Assembly: GCF_014200405.1 (NCBI RefSeq)
Contig: NZ_JACHBQ010000001.1
Span: forward strand, 2,480,001 to 2,544,000
From: Cryobacterium roopkundense
Lineage (GTDB): Bacteria; Actinomycetota; Actinomycetes; Actinomycetales; Microbacteriaceae
DNA: 64,000 nt
Direction of reading: 5' to 3'
The position numbers and the translations under genes were made by a program. The notes below the pieces were generated by a model. The model did no database searches. It saw nothing but the letters and a program-made list of their open reading frames with translations, and had not been told where the DNA came from. Position 1 is the first letter of the stretch, and the number at the start of each line of letters is the position of its first letter. Shown here in pieces: positions 1-9,229 of the stretch.

Positions 1-463
1 ACACGGCGCCGGACTCGGTCGCCTCACCCTTGCGAATGCGGGGTATCCAGCGCCGCGGCGACGCCAGGCCCGTCGGATCCACCACACGGGGTTGAAGCAG
101 CCCAATCGACGGATCCGCGCGCAACTTGTCGATGGCCTCGCGCAGGAAGAACGGATCGGGGATGCTCGCGTCATCGTCGAGAAAGAACAGGAACTCGCCG
201 CTCACCTGAGAGACGCCACGGTTTCGGCCGGCGGGGATACCGAGATTGGTGGGCAGCCCGAGAGTCCTCACGTGGCTCGGCAGGTCGATGGGTTGCCAAC
301 CGTTTCCCACACAGACCACGTCGAGGTGCACGCCCTCCTGAGCCAGCAGGCTGCGGATACCACGCGCAAGGTCGTGCGGCCGCGTGCCCTGCGTGAGCAC
401 GACGACGCCGACCGTGGGGATGGACGAACCGACGCGGCCGACGCTCGACTCAGGAACGGACAC
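1..463 (-). CDS. GT2-family glycosyltransferase, 3' part beyond the window
   Basis: The N-terminal 154 codons of a family 2 glycosyltransferase are visible; the rest lies beyond base 1. The translation has the GT-A nucleotide-sugar fold start (PTVGVVVLTQG), an NxGxxxGRNRG segment and the metal-binding acidic motif FFLDDDASIPDP, so it should transfer a sugar from an NDP-sugar. The likely start is GTG at 463, which overlaps the end of the upstream phosphotransferase gene by 14 bases and suggests translational coupling. It is the third gene of a minus-strand operon with a CDP-alcohol phosphotransferase and another GT2. Acceptor and sugar cannot be read from the sequence. Confidence 0.85.
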   Translation of the reverse strand, partial: MSVPESSVGRVGSSIPTVGVVVLTQGTRPHDLARGIRSLLAQEGVHLDVVCVGNGWQPIDLPSHVRTLGLPTNLGIPAGRNRGVSQVSGEFLFFLDDDASIPDPFFLREAIDKLRADPSIGLLQPRVVDPTGLASPRRWIPRIRKGEATESGAV

Positions 464-1262
464 GCTTCGAACCCATGATGGCTACGAAATGCCCAATCAA
501 CGACAGGAAGGCCAAGGGAACCAAAACGACGAGCAGCACGCGGTCGACCAGCGGCTCACCGAATATCAAACCGAACAGGGCAGCAGCGAAGATTACCATG
601 GTGAGCTCAACCGAGTGATACAGGCGGTGGAAGGGCAGGAACCGGGCAAGGCGGCGTACGCGCTTCAGCAGGCTCGAGGTGGGCGTCTTTTCGCCCTGTG
701 TGTCGGCCAGTTTGGTCAGGCCGGCATTGGCCCGCGCCACATGTACCATGTCGTTCAGAGCTTTATTGAGCACGATAATCAGGGCCAGGAGCAGGGCGAG
801 GCTGGTCCAGAGGAAGTCGGCCGGAGCGTCAATGGGATACGCTGCGGCGCGAAATCCCAGAGCGATCGGAATGAGCGATTCCGTGGAGTAATGGCCCACC
901 TTGTCGAGGAAAACCCCCGCGGGGGACGATGTGCGGCGCCACCGGGCCACCTCACCGTCGCAGCAATCGATCAGCATCTGCAGCTGTCCGAGAATCAGGG
1001 CAAGCAGCGCGCCCCAGATCCCCGGAATAAGCAGCGCAGCCGCGGTCGACCACCCAACGAGGATCATCAGACCGGTCACCCCGTTGGCGGAGATGCGGGT
1101 CTTCAGGAGCATCCAGGTGACGTACGGCGAGAGATCACGTAGGTACAGGCTGGCGGTCCAGTGTTCCGCATTGGCCCGCAGGCGCACCTCTGGCGGCTGC
1201 GCCACCCGGCGCAACTCGGCGATCGACGCAGGCCGCGCGGATCCGGGTGAAGCTTGCGTCAT
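450..1262 (-). CDS. CDP-alcohol phosphatidyltransferase family membrane protein
   Basis: A 270-residue multi-pass membrane enzyme of the family that moves a phospho-alcohol from a CDP-alcohol to an acceptor. The signature D-x2-DG-x2-AR-x8-G-x3-D-x3-D is visible as DCCDGEVARW, then G and FLDKVGH, so the eighth conserved position, normally the Asp proposed as catalytic base, is His. Hydrophobic segments follow the motif. The start ATG at 1262 was chosen because it sits 2 bp after the upstream glycosyltransferase; an in-frame extension to 1610 would lie inside that gene. Between two GT2 genes, a role in a cell-envelope phosphoglycan or glycolipid is a reasonable inference, not a demonstrated one. 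Confidence 0.85.
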   Translation of the reverse strand: MTQASPGSARPASIAELRRVAQPPEVRLRANAEHWTASLYLRDLSPYVTWMLLKTRISANGVTGLMILVGWSTAAALLIPGIWGALLALILGQLQMLIDCCDGEVARWRRTSSPAGVFLDKVGHYSTESLIPIALGFRAAAYPIDAPADFLWTSLALLLALIIVLNKALNDMVHVARANAGLTKLADTQGEKTPTSSLLKRVRRLARFLPFHRLYHSVELTMVIFAAALFGLIFGEPLVDRVLLVVLVPLAFLSLIGHFVAIMGSKRVRS

Positions 1263-1264
1263 GG

Positions 1265-2356
1265 TTATCTTCCCGTGTGTGCCGTGATGTTGCTGGTGAG
1301 CTTGAGAAACCCGAGGACAAAGCCGATGCCCCAGCAGAAATGAATGCACGGCAAGACTACGAGAAAGTTTAGGACCGCACGAAACCCGTCTGGACGGGCC
1401 ACCACGATCGTGGCCCCGACCACGATCGCGAGGTATCCAGCGGGCAGGAGGAAGCCGATCAACAGCCACGGTGTGGTGCCCCAGAGTGCCTGACCGACAC
1501 CGGCCAGGCCGAGCAGAACGCCCACAGTCACTCCGAGCACCATCACGGGCGGAATAAAGTAGCGGATGCCGTTGGCCGCGGGATACCGGCGCGCGAGTTC
1601 TCCGCGCCACAGGCCCGTTGAGAGCATCTGACGGCCCAGCTTCGCGAGGCTCGGCCGCGGGCGGTAGAGCACCCGAAGCCGAGGAGTGAACCAGACCGTG
1701 CCCCCGGCCTCGCGCAGGCGACGGTTGAGGTCCCAGTCCTGGCCGCGTTTGACGCCCTCGTCGAAGAGGCCCACCGCGAGAATGCTCTCGGTGCGGAAGC
1801 AGCCGAGGTACACAGTTTCCGCCGTACCCTCCTTGCCCCCCACGTGGTGCGGCGTGCCGCCGAGGCCGATGCGCGTGCCGTAGGCGCGCGCGACGGCCTT
1901 CTCGAACGGGCTCACGCCCCGGGCATCCATGATGCCCCCCACGTTGTCGGCGGCGGTACGTTCCAGCGTCTCCACCGCGAGTCGGGCGTAGTCCGGCGGA
2001 AGAACTGAGTGGGCATCCACCCGAATAACGACCGCATACTTCGAGGCCCGAATGGCGGTGTTGAGCCCGGCCGGGGTGGATCCCACCTCATTGGGCACGA
2101 TCCGAATGCGGCTATCGACTGCGGCCATTTCTTCCACCAGCTCGGTCGTGCCGTCGATACTCGGCCCGAGGGCGAGCGTGACCTCGAAGGGCCCGGTATA
2201 GTCCTGCTGCAGCAGACTGACGACGGCGGCCCGCACATGCGTCACCTCGTTGAGCACGGGCATCACATACGAGACCCCCGGCAGGAGTTGGTCACCACTT
2301 TGGCGCACGCGGCTGGCCCACTTTCCGGTAGTTGGGTAGGCGACCGAGCCTAGCAT
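1265..2356 (-). CDS. GT2-family glycosyltransferase with C-terminal membrane segments
   Basis: A 363-residue family 2 glycosyltransferase, first gene of the operon. The catalytic domain starts at SYVMPVLNE and has SIDGTTELVE, the metal-site motif VIRVDAHSVLP and a late GQDWDLNRRLREAG acceptor-site segment. Three or four hydrophobic helices after about residue 265 anchor it to the membrane. The start ATG at 2356 has a GAGGG ribosome site about 5 bases upstream; a longer reading begins inside the terminator hairpin of the preceding gene and was rejected. Its stop is 2 bp from the phosphotransferase start, so the genes are co-transcribed. The domain order resembles membrane-anchored GT2 enzymes that extend exopolysaccharide or cell-wall glycan; the substrate is unknown. 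Confidence 0.87.
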   Translation of the reverse strand: MLGSVAYPTTGKWASRVRQSGDQLLPGVSYVMPVLNEVTHVRAAVVSLLQQDYTGPFEVTLALGPSIDGTTELVEEMAAVDSRIRIVPNEVGSTPAGLNTAIRASKYAVVIRVDAHSVLPPDYARLAVETLERTAADNVGGIMDARGVSPFEKAVARAYGTRIGLGGTPHHVGGKEGTAETVYLGCFRTESILAVGLFDEGVKRGQDWDLNRRLREAGGTVWFTPRLRVLYRPRPSLAKLGRQMLSTGLWRGELARRYPAANGIRYFIPPVMVLGVTVGVLLGLAGVGQALWGTTPWLLIGFLLPAGYLAIVVGATIVVARPDGFRAVLNFLVVLPCIHFCWGIGFVLGFLKLTSNITAHTGR

Positions 2357-2386
2357 TGCGTCCCTCACGCTGGACCCGCGCACAGC

Positions 2387-2419
2387 GAAGGCGCCCCCGG
2401 GCAATCCGAGGGCGCCTTC
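2387..2419 (-). terminator. Hairpin terminator after the HtrA-like protease gene
   Basis: A perfect 10-bp inverted repeat (GAAGGCGCCC with GGGCGCCTTC, 13-base loop) lies 28 bp past the protease stop codon and before the glycosyltransferase operon. There is no T-run, which is common for actinobacterial terminators. Confidence 0.7.
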
Positions 2420-2446
2420 ATTCTGCGCGGGAAGAAGTGTCGCGGG

Positions 2447-4084
2447 TCAGCTCGAAAGCTCGCCCACGGTCACGGAGACCGTGGTGGACTGGCCGTCACG
2501 CACATACGTGAGGTCTGCCGTTCCTCCGGCCGGCAGCACGCGCACCTGCGCGGTGAGGTCGTTGGGATCCGTGATGGGCACACCGTTGAAATTAGTGACG
2601 ATGTCGCCAGCCCTCAGTCCCGCCTTCTCGGCGGCTCCGCCCGAGGAGATCTCCATAATCAGGGCTCCCACTGTCGTGCTGGCGGAGTCGCTTGCTGCGG
2701 ACTGAACGCTTGCCCCGAGCAGCCCGTGGCTTGCCTTGCCGTCGGCGATGATTTCCTGGGAGATGCGCTCGGCGAAGTTGGAGGGAATGGAGAAGCCCAC
2801 GCCGATGCTGCCGGCGGCCGAAGCGGCACCGCTGCCGCCCGCATTCGCAATCGCCACGTTGATGCCAATCAGCTCGCCCTTGCTGTTTAGCAGGGCGCCA
2901 CCGGAGTTGCCGGGATTGATCGCGGCATCCGTCTGGATGACGGGCAGGGAGATGCTCCCCGTGGCCTGCGGCGCCGCCTGCTGCGTGCCGTCCTGGTTGG
3001 GAATGTCGAAGTTCCAGAAATCAAACGGGTTCGCGCCCTCGCCCTGGTCGGGCATGGTCTGGTCCGGGGTGGACGGCGCGGCCGAGGAAGCCACCGTAAT
3101 GCTGCGGTTCAGCGCGCTCACAATGCCGTTGGTAACGGTTCCCGCGAGGCCGAGCGGCGAACCGATGGCGATGGCAGTGTCGCCGACGTTGAGCTTCGAG
3201 GAATCTGCCCACTGAATGGGGGTCAGGCCGGAGGCATCTGTGAGCTTGATGACCGCGAGGTCTGAGACCGGATCCGTGCCCACTACCGTGGCCGCATATA
3301 ACGTGCCGTCATTGGCCTTGACCTGAATCGCGGCGTCTCCCACGGCTCCGTCCAGGGTGACCACGTGCGTGTTCGTGAGAACGTAGCCATCTTCACTGAG
3401 GATGACGCCGGAGCCGGTGCCGCCGTCTTGCCCGCTAGTGACCTCGATCGTAACGACGCTCGGTGAGGCTTTGGCCGCCACGGCGGTGATCTCGTTAACG
3501 CTGTCGGTGTTGTTCACGACGACGTTGCTCGCACCCTGGGATTGGTTGGACGGCACACTCGAACTCTGGTTCGAGTCGGCGAGGGCGTAGATACCGGCGC
3601 CGGATGCCCCACCGACGAGCGCGGCGATGGCGAGCGCCGCGATCAGTCCAATGCTGCTGCGGCGTTTGGCCGAATCCTTGGCCAGGGTGGGTCCGACGGG
3701 GGCCGTCTGGTTTCCGTCGGCGGTCGCATAGTCCTGGGTGGGTGTCCCTGTCACGGGGCGGCCGAATGCATCCGTCGGGTAGGCCGCCGTTGACGTGGCA
3801 TCCGACGCGCTCGCGGCAGGACCGGCGGGCGGGCTAGGGTACACGGCCGGCGCTGTCGGGTACACGGCCGGCGCGGCTTCGACGGGCTGGGCGTCGACGG
3901 GCAGCACCGGATTCTCGACGACAGGCGGGAAGGCCTCTACGACCGGCGGAGGTGTCTCCAGCTGGCCGGAGTCTTCTGCGGCGCGCGGCGCAGCGGCGGC
4001 CTCTCCGGAACCGTTCACCGAGAAAGAAGCGGTCTCGTCGTGGGGTTCGGGCGCGGGACCGGAATCCTGGTTTTTGTCAGTCAT
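2447..4084 (-). CDS. HtrA/DegP-type membrane-anchored serine protease with PDZ domain
   Basis: A 545-residue envelope protease or chaperone. Residues 1-140 form a Pro/Ala-rich cytosolic tail with small AVYP repeats, a membrane anchor follows at about 145-168, and an S1C trypsin-like domain spans about 205-440. The catalytic triad is visible: His240 (TNTHVV), Asp275 (DPVSDLAV) and Ser394 (NPGNSGG). A 40-residue Gln/Pro/Ser-rich insert lies between triad elements at about 333-375. One PDZ domain (about 454-540, GLRAGDIVTNFNG) binds substrate C-termini. This matches actinobacterial HtrA/PepD proteins that degrade misfolded exported proteins. A GGAGC ribosome site precedes the ATG. It is divergent from the aminotransferase gene and ends in a hairpin. 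Confidence 0.93.
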   Translation of the reverse strand: MTDKNQDSGPAPEPHDETASFSVNGSGEAAAAPRAAEDSGQLETPPPVVEAFPPVVENPVLPVDAQPVEAAPAVYPTAPAVYPSPPAGPAASASDATSTAAYPTDAFGRPVTGTPTQDYATADGNQTAPVGPTLAKDSAKRRSSIGLIAALAIAALVGGASGAGIYALADSNQSSSVPSNQSQGASNVVVNNTDSVNEITAVAAKASPSVVTIEVTSGQDGGTGSGVILSEDGYVLTNTHVVTLDGAVGDAAIQVKANDGTLYAATVVGTDPVSDLAVIKLTDASGLTPIQWADSSKLNVGDTAIAIGSPLGLAGTVTNGIVSALNRSITVASSAAPSTPDQTMPDQGEGANPFDFWNFDIPNQDGTQQAAPQATGSISLPVIQTDAAINPGNSGGALLNSKGELIGINVAIANAGGSGAASAAGSIGVGFSIPSNFAERISQEIIADGKASHGLLGASVQSAASDSASTTVGALIMEISSGGAAEKAGLRAGDIVTNFNGVPITDPNDLTAQVRVLPAGGTADLTYVRDGQSTTVSVTVGELSS

Positions 4085-4223
4085 GGGGTGCTCCTTCCAA
4101 GCAATGTCAGCTTTGCGCCCAAACCTGAACGTTTGATATGGACAGGCTGGGAGCCATCAATGACCTGACCGCCAGTTTCTCACGAAGACGATGTCGTAGT
4201 TTGGAACACATGGGGATTCCACG

Positions 4224-5428
4224 ATGACTATTTCGGGTGCCTGGCGCCGCACGGCAGCCGGCGCAGGACTTCTCGCCGCAGACGGCAGCGTGGCGGCGAG
4301 CGTTTTTGCGGAAATGAGCGCGCTTGCGGTGCGGACCGGCGCAATCAATCTGGGCCAGGGGTTTCCCGATGAGGACGGGCCTGAGGAGGTGCTCGAGGCG
4401 GCACGGCGAGCGATCACCGACGGCGAGAACCAGTACCCGCCCGGGCGGGGAACACCCGGCCTCCGTGCGGCGATCAGCCGTCACCAGCACAGGTTCTACG
4501 GCCTGCGCGTCGACCCTGACACCGAAGTGCTCGTGACGGCGGGCGCCACCGAGGCACTGGCTGCGACGATCCTTGCCCTGCTGGAACCCGGTGACGAGGT
4601 CGTCACGTTCGAGCCGTTCTACGACGCGTACGGCGGCCTGATCTCCCTCGCCGGCGGCGTTCATCGCACCGTGCCGCTGCGCGCCCCGATTTCCAACCGG
4701 ATCTCGATGTTCTCCGCGACACCGTGACCGACCGCACCCGGCTCATCATCGTGAACGATCCGCACAACCCGACCGGAACTGTGCTTGCCAGGGGCACGCT
4801 CGAGTTGATCGTGCAACTCGCACACCGACACGATGCCGTCATCGTTACCGATGAGGTCTACGAGCATCTGACCTTCGATGTGCCGCACATCCCAATCAGC
4901 ACCCTTGCCGGTGCTGCCGAACGAACCATCACCATCTCGTCAGCGGGCAAGACGTTCAGCCTCACGGGGTGGAAGGTAGGGTGGCTCACCGCTCCGCCCG
5001 CCCTCGTCACGGCGATCCTCTCGGTCAAGCAGTTCCTCACCTACGTGAACGGTGCCCCGTTTCAGCCGGCCATCGCCATCGGCTTCGATCTGCCGGACGC
5101 CTTCTACTCAACGGCGGCCGCAGAACTCCGGGCCAAGCGTGATGTTCTCGCGCGCGGGTTGACCGCCGCCGGCTTCGGCATCCGATTGCCTGCGGGGTCG
5201 TATTTCATCGTCGCCGACGCGACCAGTCTCGGGTTCTCCGACGGGGCAGAATTCTGCCGAGTCCTCCCCGAGCTCGCGGGGGTCGTCGCCGTACCGGTGA
5301 CGGCTTTCTGCTCGCCTCGCTACCGTGCGGACTACGCCCCGCTCGTGCGTTTCGCCTACTGCAAGAAGGTCGACGTGCTCGAGCGGGCCGCGGCCGCGCT
5401 GTCGGTGCTCTCGGCGCGCGCTTCCTAG
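4224..5428 (+). pseudogene. PLP-dependent class I/II aminotransferase (DapC/YbdL-like), frameshifted
   Basis: Together the two reading frames encode a full-length (about 401-residue) fold-type I aminotransferase, but one base is missing. The first frame (4224-4727) holds the N-terminus (INLGQGFPDEDGP) and the cofactor-binding segment (TAGATEALAA) and then goes out of frame. The second (from about 4688) continues DFQPDLDVLRDTV, NDPHNPTG and the PLP lysine motif SSAGKTFSLTGWK. The break lies in a run of four C at 4684-4687; one more C restores the frame. The closest families are N-succinyldiaminopimelate and methionine aminotransferases. Either the gene is inactivated or the assembly undercounted a homopolymer. 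Its stop codon shares CTAG with that of the convergent flavin oxidoreductase. Confidence 0.85.
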
Positions 5429-6501
5429 GCTCGAACGAGGACGGGGTAGTCCGTGTAGCCCTCGGGGCCGTCACCATAGAACGTCGCGGCGTTCGGCTCA
5501 TTCAGCGGCAGGTCTTCCTGCCAGCGGTAGGCGAGGTCGGGATTCGCAATCGCGGGACGGCCCACCACGACGGCCTCGGCGTGTCCGTCGTTCAGGAGGT
5601 CCAGGGCTTCTGCGCGCGTCGTCATGGCGCCGAATCCGCTGTTGACCAGAACAGGCCCGGCAAAGCGACGGCGAAGGTTCTGCACGAGCGTTCCGGTGGG
5701 CTCTGCATGCAGCACGCTGAGGTAGGCGAGGCCGAGCGGAGCGAGGGCGTCAACCAGCGCGCCATAGGTGTCAACGACATCGGCCGATTCGGTCTCCAGA
5801 GCATCCTGGATGTTGTGCTCCGGAGAGATGCGCAGTCCCACGCGGCCGGCACCGATGGCATCCGCCACCGCCGTCACGACCTCGATGACGAAACGGGCGC
5901 GGTGCGCCGGCGAGCCGCCGAAGGCATCCTCCCGCTGGTTGGACGCTGGGGAGAGGAATTCGTGAAGCAGGTAGCCGTTGGCCCCGTGGATCTCCACGCC
6001 GTCAAGTCCCGCCGCGATGGCATTGCGCGACGCCTGCACGAACTCTTCGATCACGCCAGCGAGCTCCTCCGCGTTCAGAGCATGCGGCACCGGATAGGGT
6101 AACTTGCCCTCGTACGTTCGCGTCTCGCCGGCGATGGCGATGGCGCTCGGACCCACGACCTGGCGTCCTCCGGTCGTGGCCTCATGGGTCACCCGGCCTG
6201 CATGCATGACCTGGGCGACAATCTGTCCGCCGGCCGCGTGTACGCCGTCGGCAACGCGCCGCCAGCCTTCGATCTGCTCGGTGGTGACGAGTCCAGGCTG
6301 GCCGGGAAAGCCCTGACCGGCGTGGCTCGGGTAGGTGCCCTCTGTGACGATGAGGCCGAGCGTGGCCCGCTGGGCGTAGTGTTCAGCCACCATCTCTCCG
6401 GGAATACCGGCCGCCCCGGATCGGGTGCGCGTCAGGGGGGCCATGACGAGGCGGTTGTTCAGGCGCAGCTCGCCGAGGTTCATCGGGGAAAACAATTTCA
6501 C
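5425..6501 (-). CDS. Old yellow enzyme family NADH:flavin oxidoreductase (NemA-like)
   Basis: A 358-residue FMN-dependent ene-reductase with a complete TIM barrel, expected to reduce activated C=C bonds (enones, maleimides, nitrate esters) with NAD(P)H. Visible landmarks are LFSPMNLGELRLNNRLVMAP at the N-terminus, the substrate-binding HGAN (VEIHGANGYLLHEFLSP), NQREDAFGGS, and the FMN-phosphate site near the C-terminus (VNSGFG, VVVGRPAIANPDL). The start is GTG at 6501, matching the family N-terminus; upstream in-frame sequence has no homology and runs under the divergent hydrolase. The physiological substrate is not evident. Confidence 0.92.
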   Translation of the reverse strand: MKLFSPMNLGELRLNNRLVMAPLTRTRSGAAGIPGEMVAEHYAQRATLGLIVTEGTYPSHAGQGFPGQPGLVTTEQIEGWRRVADGVHAAGGQIVAQVMHAGRVTHEATTGGRQVVGPSAIAIAGETRTYEGKLPYPVPHALNAEELAGVIEEFVQASRNAIAAGLDGVEIHGANGYLLHEFLSPASNQREDAFGGSPAHRARFVIEVVTAVADAIGAGRVGLRISPEHNIQDALETESADVVDTYGALVDALAPLGLAYLSVLHAEPTGTLVQNLRRRFAGPVLVNSGFGAMTTRAEALDLLNDGHAEAVVVGRPAIANPDLAYRWQEDLPLNEPNAATFYGDGPEGYTDYPVLVRA

Positions 6502-6600
6502 TGGTCGCTCTTTCCGTTGTCGTCTCGGTGACAACGGGCACCCTGCGCGGAGTATTCCTCCCTGAGAATCCCCTCGACGCGCTCGAGGGGAAAGAAGGGG

Positions 6601-7647
6601 GTGTCGGCCAATCCATGCGGCCCCGCGCGACGAACCACAGTTATGACCACCGTCCTCACTCGTCGCCCGGGCCGCCACGCTGCGCCGAAAGCGGCTGTCA
6701 TGGCGGAGCAGTACAGCCCATTCGCGCTCGAGACGGATGCACGTTATTTCGGCCTCACCACGAGCTCGATGCGGCTCGGCGTCGGCACAGTCTCCGTGCG
6801 ACACGGACGACGCACCGGCAGCGACACCGCGACCATCCTGCTCCATGGCGCGGCCGGCTCGTGGACGACGTGGACACCCCTGATCTCCGCAGCGGATGCC
6901 CGGAGCGCGCCGGAATCGACACAGCGGGCCGCCCTCCCGACGCTGACAGACCTTATCATTCCCGATCTGCCGGGCTGGGGGGACAGCCCGCTTCCCGCCG
7001 ATGCCGCACGGTTGACCATCGAAACGATGGCCGACACCGTTGCCGACGTGGCCCGCGCACTGGGCTACCGCCGCTGGATTGTCATCGGCCACTCGATGGG
7101 CGGGCTGATCGCCCTGCAGCTCGCGGCCGCCGAGTCGCGGGAGACGGTGTCGGTCGGCCTCGTCTCGGCCACAACCTTCTCTGTGATCCAGAGCGTTCGT
7201 CATCCGCTGGCCGGATTCGGTTTGCTCCCCGGCTATACCTCCCTGCTGCAGGTTATGCGGCTGCTGCGCGTCACCGGCACAGCCGGACGCGCATTCGTGG
7301 CCGGACTCGCCAGGGTTTCGCTGCTGCGTCCTCTGGTGGCACCACTGTTCCGTCACCCGGCGCGCATTCACCGGAGCGTGATCGACGCTCTCGGTCACGA
7401 GGTCCGACCCGCCGGCTTCAGCATCGCGTCGGAGCGGGCGGGAACGTACGACGCGGCGGGCGCCTGGGCGCGCATCCGCTGTCCCGTGCGAGCGAGCCAC
7501 GGCGACTGGGACGTCTTCGTTGCCCCAAGCGATGCACTCCTCCTGCATGAAGTGCTCGCGGATTTCAGCATCGCGACGATCCCGGACACTGGACATTTCG
7601 GCCATATCGAACGGCCGTACGACGTTCTGCAGGCCCTGGCCGTCTAG
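6601..7647 (+). CDS. Alpha/beta-fold hydrolase
   Basis: A 348-residue alpha/beta hydrolase. The oxyanion loop is HGAAGSW, the nucleophile elbow is GHSMGG (Ser), the acid is probably in SHGDWDVFVAPSD, and the catalytic His is in DTGHFGHIERP. This is a complete Ser-Asp-His set, but the substrate cannot be predicted. GTG at 6601 is preferred because GAGGGG lies 9-10 bases upstream; ATG at 6643 or 6700 are alternatives. It is divergent from the flavin oxidoreductase, 99 bp away. Its TAG stop is part of the CTAG target duplicated by the neighbouring insertion sequence, so the coding sequence survived the insertion intact. Confidence 0.85.
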   Translation: MSANPCGPARRTTVMTTVLTRRPGRHAAPKAAVMAEQYSPFALETDARYFGLTTSSMRLGVGTVSVRHGRRTGSDTATILLHGAAGSWTTWTPLISAADARSAPESTQRAALPTLTDLIIPDLPGWGDSPLPADAARLTIETMADTVADVARALGYRRWIVIGHSMGGLIALQLAAAESRETVSVGLVSATTFSVIQSVRHPLAGFGLLPGYTSLLQVMRLLRVTGTAGRAFVAGLARVSLLRPLVAPLFRHPARIHRSVIDALGHEVRPAGFSIASERAGTYDAAGAWARIRCPVRASHGDWDVFVAPSDALLLHEVLADFSIATIPDTGHFGHIERPYDVLQALAV

Positions 7648-7667
7648 GAGCGTGGGTCAGTAACACC
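7648..7667 (+). repeat. IS left terminal inverted repeat
   Basis: This 20-bp end begins GAGCGTGGGTCAGTAAC and matches the reverse complement of 9412-9431 except at two positions (11 and 18). Confidence 0.9.
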
Positions 7668-7726
7668 AAAGTTTAAAACGCCGGTCGATTTCCCGGGCTT
7701 GGGGTGTTGGTCTGGGAAAATTGCGT

Positions 7727-9229
7727 ATGAGCGATTCTGATGGCCTCTTCCCCGCGACGGAACTTGAGCACGTTGACGTGGTCGTGGATGACGGTGTTGA
7801 GGCGGGGGCCGGTGTGAACAAACGGTTCCGGGCATTTGAGCCGGCGGCGGTGATGTTGGTGCCGCCGTCGTTGGATGAGTGGTTGCCGCAGAATCACCTG
7901 TCTCGGTTCATCGCGGATATCGTTGAAACTCAGCTGGATCTGAAGAAGTTCTACGCCTCTTACGCGAAGTCGAAGGGGCAGCCGCCCTATGACCCACGGT
8001 TGATGGTCCGGGTGCTCCTTTACGGGTATTGTGTCGGAGTTCGCTCGTCACGGGAGTTGGAGCGGGTGTGCGTGGACGTGGTCGCGTTTCGCTGGTTGGC
8101 GGCGCAGCAGGCACCTGATTTTCGTTCCATCGCCCGGTTCCGAAAACGCCACCTCTCCAGTCTGGGGAACGTGTTCTTGCAGGCGTTGGAACTGTGCCGT
8201 GCGGCCGGAATGGTCTCGCTCGGGCAGGTCGCGTTGGACGGCACGAAAGTGCGCGCGAATGCCTCTCGGCGCAAGGCGATGAGTTACGCCCGCCTGACGG
8301 AGAAGCAGAAAGTCCTCGCCGACGAAGTCTCTGCGCTGCTGGCGGAGGCGGACGCGATCGATGACGCGGAGGACGCTCGTTTCGGAAAGGACAAACGCGG
8401 TGATGAGTTGCCGCCGGAGCTTGCCCGGCGGGAGTCACGCTTGGTGAAACTGGCCGAAGCGCGCGCTGGCTTGGAGGCAGCTGCAGCGGCGCGGGCGCGG
8501 AAAGACGCGGAGAAGAAGGCCAGGGACAAGGGCGACGATGACGATACTGTGGCGCAGAAGGGTGACGACGCGGCGAAGAACGCCGTTGTTGCTCCGAAGG
8601 CTCAACGCAACTTCACCGACCCGGATTCACGGATCATGAAGACCGCCGACGGATCGTTCCACTACGCCTACAACGCACAGGCCATCGTTGATGCCGACCA
8701 TCAGATCATCGTCGCGACGACGCTGACGAATATTGGCGTGGATGTTGAACAGGTCGTGCCGCTGGTCGAGAAACTCCACGCCACGACCGGCGTCCTGCCC
8801 CGGCAGGTCCTGGCGGATGCCGGGTATTGTTCCGCAACAAATCTGGACTACGCGAAGACTGTTGAAGATGGCAGCGACGGCCGGACCGAGTTTTTCATCG
8901 CGACCGGCCGGGTCAAGCACGGCGAGCGTGTTCCTGAAGTTCCTCGGGGCCGGATCCCGGCCAATGCGACGCTGCGGGAACGCATGGCGCGGAAGCTCAA
9001 GACGAAGAAAGGCCGCGCCGTTTATGCGCGGCGCAAAGCGATCGTGGAGCCCGTGTTCGGTCAGATCCACACTCGGCAAGGCAAATTCGTGTTGCTGCGC
9101 GGGTTGGAGCAAGCCGCCCACGAATGGGACCTGATCGCGGCCTGCCACAACCTGATGAAGCTACACACCATGCAAACTAAAGCGCTGCTGGCCGCGCCAA
9201 GCGCCCTAACAGCCCGAACGGCCACCTAA
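7727..9229 (+). CDS. IS1182-family DDE transposase
   Basis: A 500-residue transposase that cuts and joins the IS ends. An N-terminal DNA-binding region (YDPRLMVRVLLYGYC, SSRELER, FRSIARFRKRH) is followed by the RNase H-like core: first Asp in VALDGTKVRANAS, second in VLADAGYCS, and the final Glu in KAIVEPVFGQIHTRQG. A charged, Ala/Lys/Asp-rich insertion of about 100 residues between the first two strands is normal for this family. The ATG at 7727 was chosen over an in-frame TTG two codons upstream. The gene is full length with no stops, so the element may be autonomous. Confidence 0.94.
   Translation: MSDSDGLFPATELEHVDVVVDDGVEAGAGVNKRFRAFEPAAVMLVPPSLDEWLPQNHLSRFIADIVETQLDLKKFYASYAKSKGQPPYDPRLMVRVLLYGYCVGVRSSRELERVCVDVVAFRWLAAQQAPDFRSIARFRKRHLSSLGNVFLQALELCRAAGMVSLGQVALDGTKVRANASRRKAMSYARLTEKQKVLADEVSALLAEADAIDDAEDARFGKDKRGDELPPELARRESRLVKLAEARAGLEAAAAARARKDAEKKARDKGDDDDTVAQKGDDAAKNAVVAPKAQRNFTDPDSRIMKTADGSFHYAYNAQAIVDADHQIIVATTLTNIGVDVEQVVPLVEKLHATTGVLPRQVLADAGYCSATNLDYAKTVEDGSDGRTEFFIATGRVKHGERVPEVPRGRIPANATLRERMARKLKTKKGRAVYARRKAIVEPVFGQIHTRQGKFVLLRGLEQAAHEWDLIAACHNLMKLHTMQTKALLAAPSALTARTAT

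Noticed and set aside
1263..1610. N-terminal extension of the CDP-alcohol phosphotransferase
   Set aside because: It overlaps the upstream glycosyltransferase in another frame and has Arg-rich, non-family sequence.
6502..7605. N-terminal extension of the old yellow enzyme reading frame
   Set aside because: It lies antisense under the alpha/beta hydrolase, and the family N-terminus starts at GTG 6501.
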